Source: an uncultured Bacilli bacterium (GTDB lineage: Bacteria > Bacillota_I > Bacilli_A > RF39 > UBA660). From it: a stretch of DNA of 64,000 nucleotides. The stretch's first letter is position 1. Each line of letters opens with the position of its first letter. A program made the position numbers and the translations under genes. Shown here one piece after another: positions 60,596 to 64,000 of this stretch. Below the pieces are notes generated by a model. It saw only the letters and a program-made list of their open reading frames with translations. It had not been told where the DNA came from and ran no database searches. The stretch lies in NCBI GenBank assembly GCA_934096105.1, contig CAKOLH010000003.1, forward strand, positions 1 to 64,000. The letters are read 5' to 3'.

Positions 60596-61562
60596 GAAAT
60601 GTTCAGGATGCGGAGTATTACTTCAAAATGATAACATAGATAAAGAAGGTTATGTAGATGATTTAAATAAAGATATTTGTGAAAGATGCTTTAAATTAAA
60701 ATACTATGGTGAATATAAAGAAGTAACACTAGATAATAAAGACTATCAAAATATATTAAATAGTATTCCAAAAGACTCACTAGTAGTTTATCTTACATCC
60801 CTACTAAGCTTAAACTTAGATATTGCAAATAACTTTAACAATGTAATAATAGTTTTAACCAAAAAAGATCTATTTCCAAAGTCAGTAAAAGATTATAAGT
60901 TAATAGACTATGTAGCAAAGAGAGTAAATAACTATCTAGATATTGAAGTAATAAGTTCAGTAAAAAATTATAATTTAGATAGCCTAATGAATAAAATAAA
61001 AAAATATAATAATAATAAAGAAGTATACTTCATAGGCAATACCAATTCAGGTAAATCAACACTAATAAATAAAATAATAAAAAATTATTCTGAAAAAGAT
61101 ATCGAAGTAACTACCAGTATTTATCCTTCAACAACCCTAAATAAAATAGAAATAGACCTTGAGGGCATTCATATTGTAGATACACCAGGTTTAATATCTG
61201 AAGGAAGCATAATAAATAAATTAGATCTAAAAGAGATAAAGAAAATAACTCCTAAAAAAGAAATAAAACCAAGAAGTTATCAGTTAAAAGGAAAAGGCTC
61301 ATTAATAATTGATAACAAAATAAGAGTAGATTATTTTAGTGATAATAATATTACCATATATCTAGCCAATAATTTAAATATAGTTAAACTAGGATTAGAT
61401 AATTCTAAACTAAAAGATGGTATAAAAAAAGAATTCAAACTATCTAAAGATAAAGATATAGTTATTGAAGATTTATGCTTTATTAAGTTTACTAAAGCTG
61501 CAAATATTGATATTTATAGTTTATATGATGTAAACATTTATGACAGAGATAATTTAATATAA
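60588..61562 (+). CDS. yqeH: ribosome biogenesis GTPase YqeH
   Basis: 324-aa circularly permuted GTPase needed for 30S assembly. It begins with a zinc finger CSGCGVLLQ...CERCFKL (about 4-36), followed by G4 LTKKDLFP, G5, G1 GNTNSGKSTLINK (about 149-161), G3 DTPG and a C-terminal region. It overlaps yqeG by 8 nt. In Bacillus the operon goes on to aroE, yqeI and nadD; here those are absent and the operon ends at a terminator. Confidence 0.93.
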   Translation: MTKKCSGCGVLLQNDNIDKEGYVDDLNKDICERCFKLKYYGEYKEVTLDNKDYQNILNSIPKDSLVVYLTSLLSLNLDIANNFNNVIIVLTKKDLFPKSVKDYKLIDYVAKRVNNYLDIEVISSVKNYNLDSLMNKIKKYNNNKEVYFIGNTNSGKSTLINKIIKNYSEKDIEVTTSIYPSTTLNKIEIDLEGIHIVDTPGLISEGSIINKLDLKEIKKITPKKEIKPRSYQLKGKGSLIIDNKIRVDYFSDNNITIYLANNLNIVKLGLDNSKLKDGIKKEFKLSKDKDIVIEDLCFIKFTKAANIDIYSLYDVNIYDRDNLI

Positions 61563-61595
61563 AAAAGTGAAATTGTATTTACTTTTTTTCTTTTT
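61561..61595 (+). terminator. terminator after yqeH
   Basis: AAAAAGT(G)AAAT-TGT-ATTTACTTTTT, a 10-bp stem with a bulged G, followed by TTTT. Confidence 0.75.
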
Positions 61596-61634
61596 TATAT
61601 TATAATCTATTTAGAATAGAGGAGGGGTACCTAT

Positions 61635-62303
61635 ATGAAGTATCTAAGTAAAGAAGAGTTAGAGGATATAACAAATGAGTTATTAGAAAATCCCACAAGA
61701 GAGACCCTAAAGGTATTAAATAATAAATATAATGGTGAAGAAATAAAGAGTATATCAGAACCAGTAAGAGAAGATATACCTGAGGTGCCAAGCACGCCAG
61801 AAATAAAACTTGATATTCCAGCTTTTGAAGTACCAAATACTAGAATAGCCTCAGAGAGTACTATACCAAATATGAATATACCAACATTTAATGTACCAGA
61901 AAGTACTCCAGTTAATGAAGTACAAAATAATAGACCACTAGAGGAGACAATTCCAATATCAAGTGAACCAACAATACCAGTAAACAATAACATAAATGAT
62001 AATATTCCTTCACTTGAAGTACCACAAAGTATGCCAGTACAAAATAATAATAATGCACCGGTAAACTTCAGTGGAAATCTTTGGGAACCACAGATGCCTA
62101 CTATTGGTAATATGATGGAAACTACTGATAACTTTAACACAGTACAAAATACTATGCCAAATATAAACCCAAGTAGTCAAAATACTCCATTTTTTGGACC
62201 AGTCACAGAACCAGTAAACAATCCAATACCAGTAAATAATGTTCCAAATAATGGACCATCAATGTTTGGTCAAATACAACAAAATTACAATCAAGGAGCT
62301 TAA
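61635..62303 (+). CDS. Pro/Asn-rich low-complexity protein
   Basis: 222-aa protein with an ordered N-terminus (about 1-35, LSKEELEDITNELLENPT) and a long disordered tail rich in Pro, Asn, Val, Thr and Ser. Repeat units such as EVPNTR, NVPEST, EVPQS and PVNN recur every 15-20 residues. There is no signal peptide or membrane helix. Function unknown; the tail resembles linkers of cytoplasmic scaffolding proteins. Its 3' end carries a terminator that overlaps the stop codon. Confidence 0.6.
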   Translation: MKYLSKEELEDITNELLENPTRETLKVLNNKYNGEEIKSISEPVREDIPEVPSTPEIKLDIPAFEVPNTRIASESTIPNMNIPTFNVPESTPVNEVQNNRPLEETIPISSEPTIPVNNNINDNIPSLEVPQSMPVQNNNNAPVNFSGNLWEPQMPTIGNMMETTDNFNTVQNTMPNINPSSQNTPFFGPVTEPVNNPIPVNNVPNNGPSMFGQIQQNYNQGA

Positions 62304-62316
62304 TGCTCTTTTTCAT
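62293..62316 (+). terminator. terminator overlapping the end of the Pro/Asn-rich gene
   Basis: AAGGAGC-TTAAT-GCTCTTT with one G-T pair, then TTTC. Confidence 0.75.
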
Positions 62317-62325
62317 TTTAACCAA

Positions 62326-62354
62326 TTGACATAACCAAATAAATAATATATAAT
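62326..62354 (+). promoter_or_regulatory. sigma-A promoter of mrnC-rlmB-sigH
   Basis: TTGACA (62326-62331), 17-nt spacer, TATAAT (62349-62354). Confidence 0.85.
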
Positions 62355-62375
62355 AACAACAGAATTGAGGTTATT

Positions 62376-62747
62376 ATGAATACAAAATTAATTAACATCC
62401 AAGTACTTGCCTTACTTGGAGATGCCATCTATTCTCTTTATATACGAGAAGAACTAATAAAATTAGGATATAATGATATAGAAAAAATTCAGAAAAAACA
62501 AGTAGAATATGTATCCGCTAAAGGAGAAGTAAAAGTATTAAACTATCTAACAGATAATAATCTATTAACTGAGGAAGAATTAGATATAGTAAAAAGAGGA
62601 AGAAACTATAAAAATAATAGTCATCCTAAAAACACTGATATAATTACTTATAAATTATCTACAGGATTTGAATCATTACTCGGAGATTTATATCTGAATA
62701 ACAAAGAAAGACTATATGAAATATTAAATTTAATTGAGGTGAAATAA
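62376..62747 (+). CDS. mrnC: mini-ribonuclease III (MrnC)
   Basis: 123-aa RNase III-like domain without a double-stranded-RNA-binding domain, which matures 23S rRNA in Bacilli. The signature VLALLGDAIYSLYIREEL (about 10-27) holds the catalytic Asp, and the second metal site is in FESLLGDLYL (about 99-108). It is followed immediately by rlmB, as in Bacillus (cysS-mrnC-rlmB order; cysS is not in the window). Confidence 0.93.
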   Translation: MNTKLINIQVLALLGDAIYSLYIREELIKLGYNDIEKIQKKQVEYVSAKGEVKVLNYLTDNNLLTEEELDIVKRGRNYKNNSHPKNTDIITYKLSTGFESLLGDLYLNNKERLYEILNLIEVK

Positions 62748-63454
62748 TGAAAATATATGGTAAAAATGTAGCCCTAGAGGCTTTAAAAGAAAATAAAAAA
62801 GTACATAAAATATACTTAAGTAACAAGTTTAAAGATGAAGAAATACTATCTTTAATAGAAAGAAAAAATATAAATACAAAAGTTCTTGACAATAGAGAAT
62901 TAGATAAAATGTGTAAAGGATTACATCAAGGTATAATACTTGAAGTAGAGGATATCAAAACATATTCATTTGATGAAATAATACCAAGCATTACTGCAGA
63001 ATATCCACTTGTAGTTATATTAGATCATCTTGAAGATCCACATAATCTTGGAGCCATAGTTCGTTCTAGTGAAGCTTTTGGCGTGGATGCTATAATAATT
63101 CCAAATGACCGCAGCGTTCAGATAACAAGTACTGTTGTTAAAACTTCCGTTGGTACAATAGAAAAAGTAAAAATAATAAATGTACCAAATATCAATAATG
63201 CTATCAGAAAATTAAAAGACCTAGGATACTGGATAGTAGGAACAGACATGGAAGGAACTAATTATACAGAAATAGATTACAAAACAAAAATAGGATTAGT
63301 AATAGGAAATGAAGGAAAAGGTATAAGCAAGGTTACCGCAGATAACTGTGATTTCATTGCTAAAATACCAATGAAAGGAACAGTAAATAGTCTTAATGCT
63401 TCAGTAGCATGTGGAATATTCTTATCAGAAATAAATAGATCTAGGGGGATTTAA
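62747..63454 (+). CDS. rlmB: 23S rRNA (guanosine2251-2'-O)-methyltransferase RlmB-type (SpoU family)
   Basis: 235-aa SPOUT-class methyltransferase. Motifs: LDHLEDPHNLGAIVRSSEAFG (about 91-111), TSVGTIEKV, LVIGNEGKGISK (about 183-194) and the C-terminal KGTVNSLNASVACGIFLSE. The N-terminal substrate-binding domain is present (GKNVALEAL). It overlaps mrnC by one base. In Bacillus the neighbour is yacO (rlmB). Confidence 0.92.
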   Translation: MKIYGKNVALEALKENKKVHKIYLSNKFKDEEILSLIERKNINTKVLDNRELDKMCKGLHQGIILEVEDIKTYSFDEIIPSITAEYPLVVILDHLEDPHNLGAIVRSSEAFGVDAIIIPNDRSVQITSTVVKTSVGTIEKVKIINVPNINNAIRKLKDLGYWIVGTDMEGTNYTEIDYKTKIGLVIGNEGKGISKVTADNCDFIAKIPMKGTVNSLNASVACGIFLSEINRSRGI

Positions 63455-63455
63455 T

Positions 63456-64000
63456 ATGTATAATGATTATGAACTATTATATTTAGCACAAGAAAATAAT
63501 GAAGATGCAGTAAATGAATTAAGAAAAAAGTATAATAGTCTATTGTATACTAAAGCACTATCATATAATAGAAGTTCACATATAGATATAAAAGAACTAT
63601 TAAATGAAGCTGAACTATCCTTTTATAAAGCAGTAGATAACTACATAGACAAAAATACTTTCAACACTTATTTAAATAAAGTAATAGATAATAATCTAAC
63701 CAATTACATAGCAAAGCATAATATTACTAAAAACAAAATATTAAATGAATCAATATCATATGAAAATAATAATGAAAAAATATTAGAATTAGAAAGTAAT
63801 AAATATAATCCTGAAGTAAATTTATTTAATGATTATGACTATTCAAGTTTAAGAAATAAGATAATAGAAGTTTTAACTTGGAAAGAAGAATTAATATTTA
63901 CTCTAAGAGAGCAAAATTATACAGTACTAGAAATATCAGAAATAACAGATAATAAATTAAGAACTGTATATAATATAATAAAGAAAATACAAGATAAAAC
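63456..64000 (+). CDS. sigH: sigma-70 family factor, SigH-like (partial, runs off the window)
   Basis: 181 codons are visible. The protein starts MYNDYELLYLAQENNEDAV and has region 2-like features (HIDIKELLNEAELSFYKAVDNYI, FNTYLNKVIDNNLTNYI) and a region 4-like HTH near the end (YTVLEISEITDNKLRTVYNIIKKI). The order rlmB then sigH matches the Bacillus yacO-yacP-sigH order, with yacP lost. SigH directs sporulation and competence entry. The sequence is divergent, so another small sigma factor is possible. GGGGGAT precedes ATG. Confidence 0.75.
   Translation, partial: MYNDYELLYLAQENNEDAVNELRKKYNSLLYTKALSYNRSSHIDIKELLNEAELSFYKAVDNYIDKNTFNTYLNKVIDNNLTNYIAKHNITKNKILNESISYENNNEKILELESNKYNPEVNLFNDYDYSSLRNKIIEVLTWKEELIFTLREQNYTVLEISEITDNKLRTVYNIIKKIQDK

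Noticed and set aside
61631..62140. Minus-strand 169-codon frame opposite the Pro/Asn-rich gene
   Set aside because: It is a shadow of the low-complexity coding region; the plus frame has a ribosome site (GAGGGG) and terminator.
1..64000. tRNA, rRNA or CRISPR arrays
   Set aside because: No T-loop-type GTTCRANYC with matching stems, no rRNA signature and no regular spaced repeats beyond the three 23-bp units at 43.6 kb were seen.

Overview
This 64 kb window comes from a very AT-rich Bacillota genome (estimated by eye at about 28-30% GC). TGG encodes Trp and TGA is used as a stop (ends of rlmN, the Abi-family gene and the SGNH gene), so the code is standard rather than the Mycoplasma code. The gene set mixes a Gram-positive envelope (MurA, LtaS-type synthase, VanY-type carboxypeptidase), Bacillus-like replication genes (dnaB, dnaI, parA/parB, a Noc-like ParB) and sporulation genes (SpoIIR, CwlD-type amidase, SigK, a SigH-like factor, a MntP/YtaF-like protein). 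This fits an uncultured gut-type member of the Bacilli; that placement is inference, and no 16S gene is present.

Layout. 1-3542 is a minus-strand replication operon: dnaB, dnaI, a small membrane protein and the start of dnaE. 3.6-5.7 kb is an accessory patch (YhcG/DUF1016 nuclease, CPBP protease) ending with a cold-shock gene. 5.9-16.4 kb is the classical rpmH region: parB and parA face away from rpmH-rnpA-yidC-jag, followed by mnmE-mnmG-rsmG-noc. dnaA is not present, and a ParB-like plus GNAT gene pair sits between jag and mnmE inside a 45-nt direct repeat. 16.4-22 kb holds spoIIR, a MntP-like exporter, murA, an SGNH protein, rpmE and an LTA synthase-like sulfatase. 22-24.9 kb is a complete agr-type quorum-sensing locus (response regulator, kinase, a 37-aa pro-peptide gene and AgrB). 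25-43.5 kb contains an orphan kinase, ClpP, a TGS-uridine kinase fusion, CwlD, HtrA, an acyl-CoA synthetase-like enzyme, a degenerate hybrid kinase, the tsaE-tsaB-rimI-tsaD operon and a holin-amidase pair with no prophage around it. 43.7-52.5 kb holds a DUF4143 ATPase, pcrA, wall-associated proteins and a czrA/cadA-like metal-efflux operon. 52.5-57.6 kb is rlmN-prpC-prkC-rsgA-rpe. 57.6-64 kb has small genes, sigK, a structured RNA, yqeG-yqeH, mrnC-rlmB and a SigH-like gene cut by the window edge.

Three things stand out. First, a family of at least twelve intergenic hairpins shares one architecture: 8-9 bp variable stems and a loop of the form GCC...GTC. They occur as directly abutting tandem units, and opposed arrays flank the DUF4143 gene, while a second opposed pair of arrays encloses only 72 nt. 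Second, a transcript of about 255 nt at 59.7 kb has its own promoter and terminator, ends that pair over about 25 bp, and two overlapping short ORFs, one a 25-aa transmembrane peptide; it resembles a type I toxin mRNA. Third, the agr locus has an unusual convergent layout, with candidate LytTR direct repeats upstream of agrB.
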